The notes: generated by a model not told the origin, from the letters alone. A stretch of 64,000 bases of DNA from Betaproteobacteria bacterium (GCA_022340285.1 JAJDOG010000087.1:1-64000); one strand, 5' to 3'. Positions 44,918-53,712 are shown, counted from the first letter of the stretch. Translations and numbers: made by a program.

Positions 44918-46048
44918 ATGAAGGCTTCCATCTACAATATGCTATGCTTTGCATATATGGTGCGCGTTGAGCTAGATCTCCGATGGCGCCTGGGTCGTCG
45001 TGAAGCCGTCCCATTCGACGACGCGCTGTTCGCCCTTCTCGAGGGAATCGATGAGAGCGAGTCGCTACAAAGCGCCGCCCGGCGCGCGGGGCTCTCGTAT
45101 CGCCACGCCTGGGGCCTGTTGAGCGGCTGGGCCAAGGCGCTCGGACGACCCCTCGCCACGCTCGAGCGTGGTCGTGGCACACGTCTCACCGCGCTCGGTG
45201 CGCGCCTTCTCGTGCTACGGGAAAAGACCGAGGCGCATTTCGGCCCCGAGCTCGCGCGAATTGCGTCGGAGCTCGCCGCCACGCTCGGGGAGACCGATAC
45301 CGGCGTCGCGCGCCGGTTGCGCATCCACGCAAGCCACGATCTCGCCCTCCGGCGCGCCAGCGAGCGCCTTGCCGAAGCGCATGGATTCGACATCGATCTT
45401 GCCGTCCTCGGCAGTCACGACAGCCTGGAGTCGCTCGCGCGCCGGCGCTGTGACGTCGCCGGATTTCACACCGCGCCGGACACCTCCCTCGAGGCGGTGC
45501 TGGGCGAAGCGTTTCCGAAAGGGATCCCCGAGCCGATCCTGGCGTACCGCCTCTTTCAGCGAGAGCAAGGCCTGATCAGCGCGACCGGGGTGCAGCCGCC
45601 GGTGCACACGCTCGCGGAGCTGGCGCGGTCGGGCGCGCGATTCATCAACCGACAACGCGGATCGGGAACGCGAACCCTGTTCGATCGGCTTCTGAGCGAG
45701 GCCGGGCTGCGACCGAGCGACGTGCGCGGCTATCACGACGAGGAGTTCACCCACCTTGCTGTCGCGGCCACCATTGCAGGCGGCGGCGCAGACGTCGGGT
45801 TCGGCATCCGCGCCGCTGCGACCCAGTTCGGGCTCGGATTCACGCCGCTCGCCGTCGAGACTTATTACCTGGCCTGTCGCGAGGCGCGCTCCCGCGACGA
45901 GCCGATTCCGAGGCTGATCGCGTTCCTGCGCAGCGGGGAATTTCGGGAGATCTGCGGCAGCCTCCCGGGCTATGATTCGACCGACGCGGGCCGGTCCCAG
46001 CGGATCGCCCCGCACCGCTCGCGCCGCGCGCGCTCGTTCGCGCGCTGA
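44918..46048 (+). CDS. ModE-type HTH fused to a periplasmic-binding-protein-like domain (COG1910)
   Basis: The protein has 376 residues from 44918, or 363 from the ATG at 44957 (MVRVELDLRW), which I slightly prefer because it places the HTH at the usual distance. Residues 45-115 are a ModE/LysR-like HTH (SLQSAARRAGLSYRHAWGLL). The rest resembles an oxyanion-binding protein, without signal peptide (HASHDLALRR, FINRQRGSGTRTLFDRLL, YHDEEFTHLAVAATIAGG). It therefore looks like a cytoplasmic sensor for molybdate or tungstate that represses or activates the divergent Tup operon. Two palindromes flank its start. Confidence 0.82.
   Translation: MKASIYNMLCFAYMVRVELDLRWRLGRREAVPFDDALFALLEGIDESESLQSAARRAGLSYRHAWGLLSGWAKALGRPLATLERGRGTRLTALGARLLVLREKTEAHFGPELARIASELAATLGETDTGVARRLRIHASHDLALRRASERLAEAHGFDIDLAVLGSHDSLESLARRRCDVAGFHTAPDTSLEAVLGEAFPKGIPEPILAYRLFQREQGLISATGVQPPVHTLAELARSGARFINRQRGSGTRTLFDRLLSEAGLRPSDVRGYHDEEFTHLAVAATIAGGGADVGFGIRAAATQFGLGFTPLAVETYYLACREARSRDEPIPRLIAFLRSGEFREICGSLPGYDSTDAGRSQRIAPHRSRRARSFAR
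44937..44956. promoter_or_regulatory. palindrome 2 overlapping the regulator start
   Basis: ATATGC-N8-GCATAT is a perfect inverted repeat ending just before the ATG at 44957. Its position suggests autoregulation of the regulator gene, and it supports the ATG at 44957 as the main start. Confidence 0.6.
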
Positions 46049-46101
46049 GCGCGTAGCGCCCGTCCATCCGTTCCCGTTCTCGAGACCAAGGAGAGCCCGC
46101 A

Positions 46102-46314
46102 ATGAAGATCAGCGCACGCAACGCGATTCCCGGCAAGATCAAGAAGATCAAGCTCGGCGCGGTAAACGCCGAGATCACGCTCCAGGTCGGCCGTGGCATC
46201 GAGGTGGTCTCGGTGATCAGCGTGGCATCGGCCAAGGCGCTGAAGCTGAAGAAGGGCAAGACGGCCCACGCCGTCATCAAGGCGAGCGACGTGATGATCG
46301 GCGTCGATCACTGA
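46102..46314 (+). CDS. molbindin (TOBE/Mop domain protein)
   Basis: The protein has 70 residues, a single Mop domain: SARNAIPGKIKKIKLGAVNAEITL and KGKTAHAVIKASDVMIG. Small proteins of this type assemble into hexamers that store or deliver molybdate and tungstate. An AAGGAGA site precedes the ATG. It follows the oxyanion-responsive regulator by about 50 bases and may share its transcript. Confidence 0.9.
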   Translation: MKISARNAIPGKIKKIKLGAVNAEITLQVGRGIEVVSVISVASAKALKLKKGKTAHAVIKASDVMIGVDH

Positions 46315-46326
46315 AACGAACACGCC

Positions 46327-46354
46327 GACCTGGACTTGCGGTAAAGTCCTGGTC
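46327..46354 (+). terminator. hairpin after the molbindin gene
   Basis: GACC-T-GGACTT pairs with AAGTCC-T-GGTC around a GCGGTA loop, a 10-bp stem with one T-T mismatch, about ten bases after the stop. No T-run follows. Confidence 0.5.
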
Positions 46355-46446
46355 GGGGAATGCAGACTCCCCTTCAGACGGTGTCCCGTCCAAGCGCTGC
46401 TTGAGTTGCTTGCTTCTCGAGTCGCTTGATCGAGTGAGGGATACAC

Positions 46447-47265
46447 ATGGACACCGTTCTTCCATTCGTTACCGCCAGTGCGCTTCGCGACCTCTCCGGC
46501 ACGTTCCGCGCGCCTCTGATTGTCGACGTACGCAAGCCCGCGGCATTCGCGTCCGATCCCCGAGTGATCGTCGGCGCGATTCGCCGTGCTCACGACGCCG
46601 TCGCATCGTGGGCGCCCGATCTGCCCGCGGGCCAACCGATCGTCGCCTACTGCGTGCTCGGGCATGAGGTGAGCCAGGGCGTCGTGCGGGACCTGCGCGC
46701 TCGTGGCGTCGACGCGCGCTTTCTCGAAGGCGGCGTCGCGGCATGGCATGCGGCAGGCGAGCCGACATTCCGCGCGGACGCGGTTTCGGGCTTGCCAGGC
46801 GACTCGCCGTCCCGCTGGGTGACGCGTGAGCGGCCGAAGATCGACCGCATAGCTTGTCCCTGGCTCGTACGCCGGTTCATCGACCCGCTCGCCCGGTTCC
46901 TGTACGTGCCGGCGGACCAGGTGATCGCGCGCGCGGAAGCCGAGCACGCTATCGCCTTTGACGTCCCACAAGTCCGATTCTCGCACCGCGGCGAGCGCTG
47001 TACCTTCGACGCCATGCTCGAGGATTTCGATCTGCACGAGGCAGCGCTCGACGCGCTCGCCACGATCGTACGCGGTGCCGACACCGCTCGACCGGAGCTC
47101 GCGCCGCAGTCGCCGGGGCTGCTCGCGGTCTCCCTCGGGCTTTCCGCGCTCTACCCGGATGATCACGAGATGCTGGCGGAAGGTCTCGTGGTCTACGACG
47201 CCTTGTATGCATGGTTGCGCGCCGCACGGGAGGAGACCCACAACGCGAACCTCTTCCGGCAATGA
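46447..47265 (+). CDS. rhodanese-domain / ChrB-C-terminal-domain fusion protein
   Basis: The protein has 272 residues. Residues 1-120 are a rhodanese-like domain (LIVDVRKPAAFASDP, active-site-loop cysteine in IVAYCVLGHE). Residues 135-265 are the ChrB C-terminal domain (KIDRIACPWLVRRFIDP, HRGERCTFDAMLEDFDL). ChrB proteins sense or respond to chromate. The overlap with chrA (ATGA) fits a role in chromate resistance. It lacks the N-terminal DNA-binding part of classical ChrB, so it is probably not a repressor. Confidence 0.85.
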   Translation: MDTVLPFVTASALRDLSGTFRAPLIVDVRKPAAFASDPRVIVGAIRRAHDAVASWAPDLPAGQPIVAYCVLGHEVSQGVVRDLRARGVDARFLEGGVAAWHAAGEPTFRADAVSGLPGDSPSRWVTRERPKIDRIACPWLVRRFIDPLARFLYVPADQVIARAEAEHAIAFDVPQVRFSHRGERCTFDAMLEDFDLHEAALDALATIVRGADTARPELAPQSPGLLAVSLGLSALYPDDHEMLAEGLVVYDALYAWLRAAREETHNANLFRQ

Positions 47266-48644
47266 GCGCAGCCGGCCACTCCGCGGGCGCGGCGGCGGAT
47301 TCTCCGCCCGCCCCGGTCTCGCTTCGCGAAGCGCTGTCTTACTGGCTGAAGCTAGGATTCGTCTCGTTCGGCGGCCCCGCCGGGCAGATCTCGATGATGC
47401 ACACCGAGCTCGTCGAGCGGCGCCGCTGGATCTCGGAGCGGCGCTTCCTGCACGCGCTCAATTACTGCATGGTGCTCCCCGGCCCGGAGGCGCAGCAGCT
47501 CGCGACCTACATCGGCTGGCTCATGCATCGGACCTGGGGCGGCTTCGTGGCGGGCGGACTGTTCGTGCTGCCGTCCTTCTTCATCCTGGTTGCGCTGACC
47601 TGGATCTATCTCGCGTTCGGGCAGGTGCCCGCCGTGGCGGGATTTCTCTACGGCATCAAGCCGGCGGTCACCGCGATCGTGGTCTTCGCCGCGTATCGCA
47701 TCGGCTCGCGGGCGCTCAAGAACGCGGCGCTATGGGTGATTGCCGCCGCTGCATTCGTCGCGATCTTCTTCTTCAATGTGCCGTTTCCCGCCATCGTCCT
47801 CACCGCCGGGATCATCGGCTACGCCGGCGGGCGCTTCGCACCGGCGAACTTTTCCGTCGGGGGCGGACACGGCGCTGCCGCCAAGCGCTACGGCGTCGCG
47901 CTCATCGACGACGACACGCCGTCCCCGTCTCATGCGCGACGCGGTTTCATCCATTTCATGGTGGTGCTGGCCGTGTTCGTGGCGCTATGGGCCGTCGCGC
48001 TCGCCGCGGTCATCGGGATTTTCGGCTGGGACGGCGCCTATTCGAGGATGGGGTGGTTCTTCACCAAGGCGGCGCTGCTTACCTTCGGCGGCGCCTACGC
48101 CGTGCTGCCCTACGTCTATCAGGGCGGCGTGGAGACCTACGGCTGGCTTTCGCCGACCCAGATGATCGACGGGCTCGCGCTGGGCGAGACGACGCCCGGG
48201 CCCCTCATCATGATCGTCACATTCGTCGGATTCGTCGGCGGATGGACCAAGGAAGTGTTCGGACCCGATGCCCTCTTTCTCGCCGGGCTTGGAGGCGCCG
48301 CGGTGGCGACCCTCTTCACGTTCCTGCCCTCCTTCCTGCTCATCTTGGTCGGCGGACCGCTAGTCGAATCGACGCACGGCAACGTGAAGCTCACCGCGCC
48401 CCTCACCGGCATCACGGCGGCAGTTGTCGGCGTGATCCTGAATCTAGCGGCGTTCTTCGCTTGGCACGTTCTTTGGCCGAAGGCGAGTGCGAATGCGCCC
48501 TTTTCCGGGCCGTTCGACTGGTTCGCGCTCGTCGTGACCATCACGGCGCTGGCCGTGCTCCATCGCTTCAAGGCAGGTATGATTCCGGTCATCCTCGCCT
48601 GCGGCGCCGCAGGCCTGGCGAGCTACTTTGTGCGGCCGGTTTGA
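47262..48644 (+). CDS. chrA: chromate efflux transporter ChrA, long two-domain form
   Basis: The protein has 460 residues with two homologous CHR halves. SYWLKLGFVSFGGPAGQISMM and its counterpart FFTKAALLTFGGAYAVLPYV mark the halves; VLPGPEAQQLATYIGW and LGETTPGPLIMIVTFVGFVG are the paired PGP motifs. The protein exports chromate from the cytoplasm. It is translationally coupled to the rhodanese/ChrB-like gene. Confidence 0.9.
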   Translation: MSAAGHSAGAAADSPPAPVSLREALSYWLKLGFVSFGGPAGQISMMHTELVERRRWISERRFLHALNYCMVLPGPEAQQLATYIGWLMHRTWGGFVAGGLFVLPSFFILVALTWIYLAFGQVPAVAGFLYGIKPAVTAIVVFAAYRIGSRALKNAALWVIAAAAFVAIFFFNVPFPAIVLTAGIIGYAGGRFAPANFSVGGGHGAAAKRYGVALIDDDTPSPSHARRGFIHFMVVLAVFVALWAVALAAVIGIFGWDGAYSRMGWFFTKAALLTFGGAYAVLPYVYQGGVETYGWLSPTQMIDGLALGETTPGPLIMIVTFVGFVGGWTKEVFGPDALFLAGLGGAAVATLFTFLPSFLLILVGGPLVESTHGNVKLTAPLTGITAAVVGVILNLAAFFAWHVLWPKASANAPFSGPFDWFALVVTITALAVLHRFKAGMIPVILACGAAGLASYFVRPV

Positions 48645-48655
48645 GGAGCTTATCG

Positions 48656-48943
48656 ATGCCCGCGTACGTGATCGCCGAGATGAAAATCACCGATGCCGCC
48701 GGCTACGAGGAGTACAAGCGACTCGCGCCGCCGGCGATCGAAAAGTACGGCGGACGCTATCTCGCGCGCGGTGGCGAGACCGCCGTCCTCGAAGGAGACT
48801 GGACGCCAATCCGTCTCGTCATCCTCGAGTTCGAGAGCCTGGAAAAGGCCAAGGCATGGTACGAGTCTCCGGAATACGGCCTGGCGCGAAAAGCCCGCGA
48901 AGGCAAGGCAACCATGCGGCTGGTTGTCACGGCAGGGCTCTGA
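48656..48943 (+). CDS. DUF1330 family protein
   Basis: The protein has 95 residues. The segments YVIAEMKITDAAGYEEY, YGGRYLARGGETAVLEG and LEFESLEKAKAWYESPEY are the DUF1330 (dimeric alpha-beta barrel) signature. A GAGGAG site at 48643 precedes the ATG. The function of the family is unknown. It follows chrA by 11 bases and precedes the aldolase-family gene. Confidence 0.9.
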   Translation: MPAYVIAEMKITDAAGYEEYKRLAPPAIEKYGGRYLARGGETAVLEGDWTPIRLVILEFESLEKAKAWYESPEYGLARKAREGKATMRLVVTAGL

Positions 48944-48978
48944 ATCCAGCCGCGGACGGAAGATACGGAGAACCTTCG

Positions 48979-49971
48979 ATGAAATACCGAAGATCGGAAG
49001 CCAAGGATTACGCGCGGCAGAACTTGCGCGGGATCTGGGCAGCCGCGCTGAACCCTTTCACGCCGGATCTCGCGCTGGACGAGAACGGCTTTCGCCGCAA
49101 CCTTCGCCACTGGTATCGCGACCTCGGCATATCGGGCGTTTTCGTGGCCGGCAAGCAGGGCGAGTTCTTCTCGATGTCGCTTGCCGAGCGCAAGCGGACG
49201 TTCGAGGTGGCGGTGGAAGAAGCCGCGGCGGCCGGTGACGGTTGCGGCACGATCCTGTCGTGCTCGGACCAGAACCTCGACACGGTGCTCGAGCTCGCGA
49301 ACCACGCGCAGGCAGTTGGCGGAGATTACATCGTCGTGCACAGCCCGCTGCTGCACTTCGGCCACGACGTCGAATCGACGGTCTACGAGTACTACCGTCA
49401 CATCGCCGAAAAAGTGGACATCGGCATCGCCCTGTGGAGCCACCCCGACGCAGGCTATCTCATGAGCCCGGAACTCTGCGCGCGGCTCGCAGAGCTGCCG
49501 AACATCGTGGCCATCAAGTACAGCGTGCCCCGCGACATGTACATCAAGCTCACCCGCATGGCGGGCGACAAGCTGATCGTGAGCACGGCATCCGAGGTCG
49601 AGTGGTTCGACAACATCGTCGAGCTCGGCTGGCAGGTGTATCTGTGCTCCACGCCGCCCTACCTCATGCAGACGAAGCATGACCGCCGCATGAAGGAATA
49701 CACCGAGCTGGCGATGCGAGGCGAGGTGGAGAAGGCGCGCAAGATCCGCGACAGCCTCGAGCCGGTGCGCGAGGCGCTTCGGCGCACCCGCCCGGCGGGC
49801 ACGCCGCAGGCGCATCAGAAATACTGGCAGGAGCTGCTCGGCCAGGCCGGCGGACCGGTACGCCGGCCCCTGCTCAACCTCACCGACGATGAGAAAGCCG
49901 CCACGCGCGCTGCCTTCGAGTCGTGCGGGTTGCGTCTCGGTCCGACGAGCGCGACTCGCGCAGCCGCCTGA
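48979..49971 (+). CDS. dihydrodipicolinate synthase/N-acetylneuraminate lyase family aldolase, unusual active site
   Basis: The protein has 330 residues, a (beta/alpha)8 barrel of the DHDPS family. Lys180 in NIVAIKYSV is the Schiff-base lysine. The usual substrate-loop GTTGE reads GKQGE (58-62), and the catalytic tyrosine region near residue 120 reads VVHSPLLHF, without the tyrosine of DHDPS. It is therefore probably not a lysine-biosynthesis enzyme. The next gene is 3-hydroxyanthranilate dioxygenase, 11 bases downstream, so a hydratase-aldolase step in aromatic or amino-acid catabolism is possible but not shown. Confidence 0.75.
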   Translation: MKYRRSEAKDYARQNLRGIWAAALNPFTPDLALDENGFRRNLRHWYRDLGISGVFVAGKQGEFFSMSLAERKRTFEVAVEEAAAAGDGCGTILSCSDQNLDTVLELANHAQAVGGDYIVVHSPLLHFGHDVESTVYEYYRHIAEKVDIGIALWSHPDAGYLMSPELCARLAELPNIVAIKYSVPRDMYIKLTRMAGDKLIVSTASEVEWFDNIVELGWQVYLCSTPPYLMQTKHDRRMKEYTELAMRGEVEKARKIRDSLEPVREALRRTRPAGTPQAHQKYWQELLGQAGGPVRRPLLNLTDDEKAATRAAFESCGLRLGPTSATRAAA

Positions 49972-49982
49972 GGGGAGAAACC

Positions 49983-50546
49983 ATGGGCATCGCCACAAGA
50001 CTGAAGGCGTTCAATCTCCAGGGCTGGATCGCGGCAAACCAGCACCGCCTGCAGCCGCCAGTGAGCAACCAGCTGCTGTTCGAGGATGCCAGCATGATCG
50101 TCATGGCGATCGGCGGGCCGAATCAGCGCACCGACTTTCACGACGACCCGGTCGAGGAGTACTTCTACCAGTACCGGGGCAATATGGTGCTGCGGGTGAT
50201 GGACGAGCCGGGCAAGCCACCGCTCGACATCCCGATCCGCGAGGGCGAGGTGATGCTGCTTCCGCCCCACGTGCGCCACTCTCCGCAACGTCCCGAGGCC
50301 GGCAGCATCGGCATCGTCGTGGAGAGCCCCCGTCACGATCCGTACGTCGACGCCTTCGAGTGGTACTGCATGGCGTGCCACCGGCTCGTCTACCGGTTCG
50401 AGTATCCGCTGCGCAAGGCACAGGAGATCGTCACGGTCATGCCGCCGCTCTTCGAGAAGTTCTACAGCGACGAGTCGCTGCGCAAGTGCCAGCACTGCGG
50501 GGCGATCCACCCGGGCCGCAAGGCGCTACAGGCGGTCGCGCAGTAG
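49983..50546 (+). CDS. 3-hydroxyanthranilate 3,4-dioxygenase
   Basis: The protein has 187 residues and resembles the Cupriavidus enzyme, as I recall it, throughout. The iron ligands are His53 (TDFHDDP), Glu59 (EEYFYQYRGN) and a histidine in LLPPHVRHSPQRPEAGS. The C-terminal domain has the four cysteines of a rubredoxin-like site (WYCMAC and KCQHCG). It opens the ring of 3-hydroxyanthranilate in tryptophan degradation or quinolinate synthesis. No other kynurenine-pathway gene is in the window. It is convergent with the transhydrogenase gene. Confidence 0.92.
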   Translation: MGIATRLKAFNLQGWIAANQHRLQPPVSNQLLFEDASMIVMAIGGPNQRTDFHDDPVEEYFYQYRGNMVLRVMDEPGKPPLDIPIREGEVMLLPPHVRHSPQRPEAGSIGIVVESPRHDPYVDAFEWYCMACHRLVYRFEYPLRKAQEIVTVMPPLFEKFYSDESLRKCQHCGAIHPGRKALQAVAQ

Positions 50547-50556
50547 GCCCTGCCCT

Positions 50557-51864
50557 TCACCAATAACGTAGCGCGTCGCGGTAGATGCTCTCCAGGTCCT
50601 GCTTGGAAACGCTGCGCGGCGCCATGACCAGCGGCCGCTGCTGGGCGAAGGCCCCCTCGGCCAGGGCCGGCACATCCGCTTCCCCGTAGCCCAGGGCGGC
50701 AATACCCGACGGCAGCGCGGTTTCGCGCATCAGCGAGATGAAGGCCCGCGCGAGAATCTCGCCCGCGTCCTCCGGCGCCGCGCCCGCAACGTCCGCCCCC
50801 AAGGCGGCAGCCGCCTCCAGGTGGCGACCCGGATTGGCGGAGGCGGTGAAGCGGAAAGCGGCCGGTGCGTTGATCACCACCGCGATACCGTGCGGGACCA
50901 TCGGATCGCGCTCTTCGTATCCCTTGGCGGTGAACTCGTGCTTGAGGGTCGCGACCGAATAGGACATGGCGTGAGGGACGTGCACGCCGGCGCTGCCGAA
51001 GGCGAGCCCTGCGAGCGTCGATGCGAACATTAGCCGGTGGCGCGCCTCCTTGTCTTCCGCATCGCGCACGGCGCGGACCAGATACTTCCCGCCGAGGCGA
51101 ATGGCGGCGATGCTGCCGATGTCGTTGTAAGGCGTCGAGCCCTGGTAGGGCGGTCGCTGGAGCGGATGGGCTGGCCGCGGCCGGCTGGTGTACGGCCGCG
51201 CCGTATACGACTCGACAGCGTGGCTGAGCACGTCGAAGCCCGAAGCCGCGACGACGCCGCCCGGGAGGCTCTCGGTAGTCGTCGGATCGACGATCGCGAG
51301 CGAGGGCTTGAGCATGGGCGAGGCGATGCCGGTCTTTAGGCCGACCGACTTCAGATCGACGATCGCGATGCCGGTCGTCTCGCTGCCGGTGCCGCATGTG
51401 GTCGGGCAGGCGATATGCGGCTTCAGTCTGCCGGGAATCGGCTTCGCCTTGCCGATCGGCGCATTGATGTACGCGATGAGCTCATCGGGGTAGGACGACA
51501 GAAGATTGGCCGCTTTGGCGGTGTCCATCACAGATCCGCCACCCATCGAGACGAATCCGTCGATGTCCCCTTCGCGGGCGAAGGCGGCTGCCTCCTCGAA
51601 CGAATCGCTGTTCGGCTCGCAGCGCGCCCGATCATAGACCTCGACGTCGAGGCCCGCCGCACGGAGCGCGCCGAGCGCGGTCTCACCGGGAGCGCTGGCC
51701 AGCACGTGCGGATCGACGAACAGGGCGACCCGCTTCATGCCGAGTGACTGGGCATCCGCTCCGACTTCGCGCAGCGCGCCGGGACCGAACTTGATCGGCA
51801 CGGAACTGACCGAGAAGACCGTCTCCCCTTCGCCGGGGGCCAGAAAGGTTGGATTCGCCGCCAT
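50557..51864 (-). CDS. iron-containing alcohol dehydrogenase, hydroxyacid-oxoacid transhydrogenase (HOT) type
   Basis: The protein has 435 residues. The Fe-ADH family signature is present (GGGSVMDTAKAANLL, CPTTCGTGSETTG, ASGFDVLSHAVESYTARPY), with metal histidines in GVHVPHAMSY and PHGIAVVINAPA. The long segment RPPYQGSTPYNDI is specific to the ADHFE1/HOT branch. That enzyme oxidises 4-hydroxybutyrate with 2-oxoglutarate as acceptor, using bound NAD. Whether it has the same substrate here is inferred. Its start lies 109 bases after the end of the APC permease gene on the same strand. Confidence 0.87.
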   Translation of the reverse strand: MAANPTFLAPGEGETVFSVSSVPIKFGPGALREVGADAQSLGMKRVALFVDPHVLASAPGETALGALRAAGLDVEVYDRARCEPNSDSFEEAAAFAREGDIDGFVSMGGGSVMDTAKAANLLSSYPDELIAYINAPIGKAKPIPGRLKPHIACPTTCGTGSETTGIAIVDLKSVGLKTGIASPMLKPSLAIVDPTTTESLPGGVVAASGFDVLSHAVESYTARPYTSRPRPAHPLQRPPYQGSTPYNDIGSIAAIRLGGKYLVRAVRDAEDKEARHRLMFASTLAGLAFGSAGVHVPHAMSYSVATLKHEFTAKGYEERDPMVPHGIAVVINAPAAFRFTASANPGRHLEAAAALGADVAGAAPEDAGEILARAFISLMRETALPSGIAALGYGEADVPALAEGAFAQQRPLVMAPRSVSKQDLESIYRDALRYW

Positions 51865-51973
51865 TGTTTGGATCGCTCTCAGCTTGTATGGGGGAATATG
51901 CTACTCCTCCGAACGGACCAATTCCGACCCCAGGCGTCAGACGTGTCGCTCGAAAGCGGGATGCGATTGTGCG

Positions 51974-53281
51974 TTATCTCGGCGCCCTCAATCGAAGCTC
52001 GCGTTTGGTGATGGAGCGGTAGATTATTTCGGCAAACAGCGCGGCCAGAATCATGCCCACGATGATCCAGACCTGATTCCGCGTCGCCGGATCCTCCTCG
52101 GTCTGCAGACACAGGACAAACAGGGCGACGCCGCACGCCAGCGCGCCGATGAGCGAGATCCAGGCGTTGCTCCGGGTCTCCTTGCGCAGCCGGACGTTGG
52201 CGATGTTGACGGCCATGAAGATGAGGAGGAATCCGGCGCTGCCCATGGTCGCGATGGCGTGCAGGGGGATGAGGTTCGCCATCACCAGCGTCAGGCCGGC
52301 GAAGATGATCATGCCGTCCAGGGGCTGGCCGCGTATCTCCCGCTCGAGCTCCTTCGGCAGCTCCCCGGTCTTCGCCACGATGTACGTCAGTCGCCCCGAG
52401 CTGTAAAAAGTGGCGTTGATGGCGGAACTGGTCGCCAACAGAGCCGCAGCCGCGATCATGACGAAACCGGCTCGCCCAAGGAACGTTTCCGCAGTCGCCG
52501 AGAGCGCGTAGTCGCTGACCTTGGCGATTTGGGCGACGTCCATGTGCCCCACCACCACGAGCGCGATGCATATGTAGCATGCCATCACGATCAGGACGCC
52601 GCCGACGTAGGCGATCGGCAGCGACCTCGCGGGAGTCTTCACGTCCTTGGCGGCGTTGGCGATCAGCTCGAAGCCTTCGTAATTGAGAAAAATGACCATC
52701 GCCCCGGAAACAAGCGCCAGGGGCGAGACATAGTGTTCGGGAGCGAAGCGGCTCCACTCCATGGGGCTCGCGAGCCCGACGACAACGAAGATCGCCAACA
52801 GGATCATCTTGCTCGCATTGAAGAAGTTCTCGGACTTCACCACCAGGTTTGCGCCGAAATAATTGATCGCCGCCAGGATCACGATCACCGCGGTGATGAA
52901 CATGTGCTTCCAGAAGACCTGATCCTGCGAGAAGAAGCTTGCCGCATAGCTGCCAAAGGCATAGGCGTATACGGACAGCAGCACCACGTAACTGAGGCAG
53001 AGCAGAATGTTGGCAGCGCCGGTGACGATTCCGGTGCCAAAGCCTCTGTTGAGAAACTCCACCGTGCCGCCCTCCCCGGGAAACCTCAGGGTCAGCTTCA
53101 GGTAGGAGTAGCTGGTGAGGAGCGCCACGACGCCGGCGACCACGAATGCGATGGGGGCCGCCCCCTTGGTGAGCTCGACGGTGAGCCCGGTCACTGCAAA
53201 GATCCCTCCGCCGATCATCCCTCCCAGGCCGATAGAGAGCGTGGAGAAGGTCCCGAGCTTTGGATCCTGTTTCGTGGCCAT
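51974..53281 (-). CDS. APC-superfamily amino-acid/polyamine permease
   Basis: The protein has 435 residues and about twelve membrane helices. SIGLGGMIGGGIFAVTGL is the first-helix substrate motif, and FPGEGGTVEFLNRGFG and NYEGFELIANAAKDVKTP are typical APC blocks. It imports an amino acid or related organic cation, the identity of which cannot be read. It lies 48 bases after the ClC-like fragment, at the end of a long minus-strand series of exported and membrane proteins. Confidence 0.85.
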   Translation of the reverse strand: MATKQDPKLGTFSTLSIGLGGMIGGGIFAVTGLTVELTKGAAPIAFVVAGVVALLTSYSYLKLTLRFPGEGGTVEFLNRGFGTGIVTGAANILLCLSYVVLLSVYAYAFGSYAASFFSQDQVFWKHMFITAVIVILAAINYFGANLVVKSENFFNASKMILLAIFVVVGLASPMEWSRFAPEHYVSPLALVSGAMVIFLNYEGFELIANAAKDVKTPARSLPIAYVGGVLIVMACYICIALVVVGHMDVAQIAKVSDYALSATAETFLGRAGFVMIAAAALLATSSAINATFYSSGRLTYIVAKTGELPKELEREIRGQPLDGMIIFAGLTLVMANLIPLHAIATMGSAGFLLIFMAVNIANVRLRKETRSNAWISLIGALACGVALFVLCLQTEEDPATRNQVWIIVGMILAALFAEIIYRSITKRELRLRAPR

Positions 53282-53329
53282 GGGGTATCGGCGGCAACCT
53301 TCGCGGCGGGGTGCGAGCTCGAATGCCGG

Positions 53330-53668
53330 TTAGGTCACGAGATCTCTCGAGATCTCGTCCTCGGTCGCTACCGTACGAGCCAGCACTGCAGCCGCGACTA
53401 CTCCTACCACATCCTCGGTCCGCCGGGAATCCGGGCGGCGCGAGACCACGATCAGCTCCGCGCCTTCCTCGCAGACCGCGCGCACTGCCGACAGCAGCGT
53501 CGCCTGCTCGGGCAGAACTTTGTAACGCAAGGCGCGCCCGCCCGGACCGGAGCTGTCAGCCCCGGAGTCCGCGCCGATCAGCATGCGAAAGCCCCATGCG
53601 CCCACACCGGCGACCACCCCGACCGCAATGGCCATGAGCAGCACGAACACGGTGCCGCGCGGTCGCAT
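53330..53668 (-). CDS. short ClC-like membrane segment joined to a CBS-like domain, possible remnant
   Basis: The protein has 112 residues. The N-terminal VFVLLMAIAVGVVAGVGAWGFRML resembles the first helix of ClC chloride channels. After a short linker, residues 48-100 look like half of a CBS domain (EEGAELIVVSRRPDSR, VVGVVAAAVLARTVA). A full ClC has ten or more helices between such parts. I read it as a ClC gene that has lost its centre, kept in frame, though an independent small membrane-CBS protein is possible. Confidence 0.5.
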   Translation of the reverse strand: MRPRGTVFVLLMAIAVGVVAGVGAWGFRMLIGADSGADSSGPGGRALRYKVLPEQATLLSAVRAVCEEGAELIVVSRRPDSRRTEDVVGVVAAAVLARTVATEDEISRDLVT

Positions 53669-53712
53669 CGCGCGCGTTCGCTAGGGTTTCGCCACGATGA
53701 GACGTCCCTTCC

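Noticed and set aside
46958-48943. A 661-codon plus-strand frame covering chrA and the DUF1330 gene
   Set aside because: Its C-terminal part is the genuine DUF1330 protein starting at 48656; the upstream part is the wrong frame of chrA.
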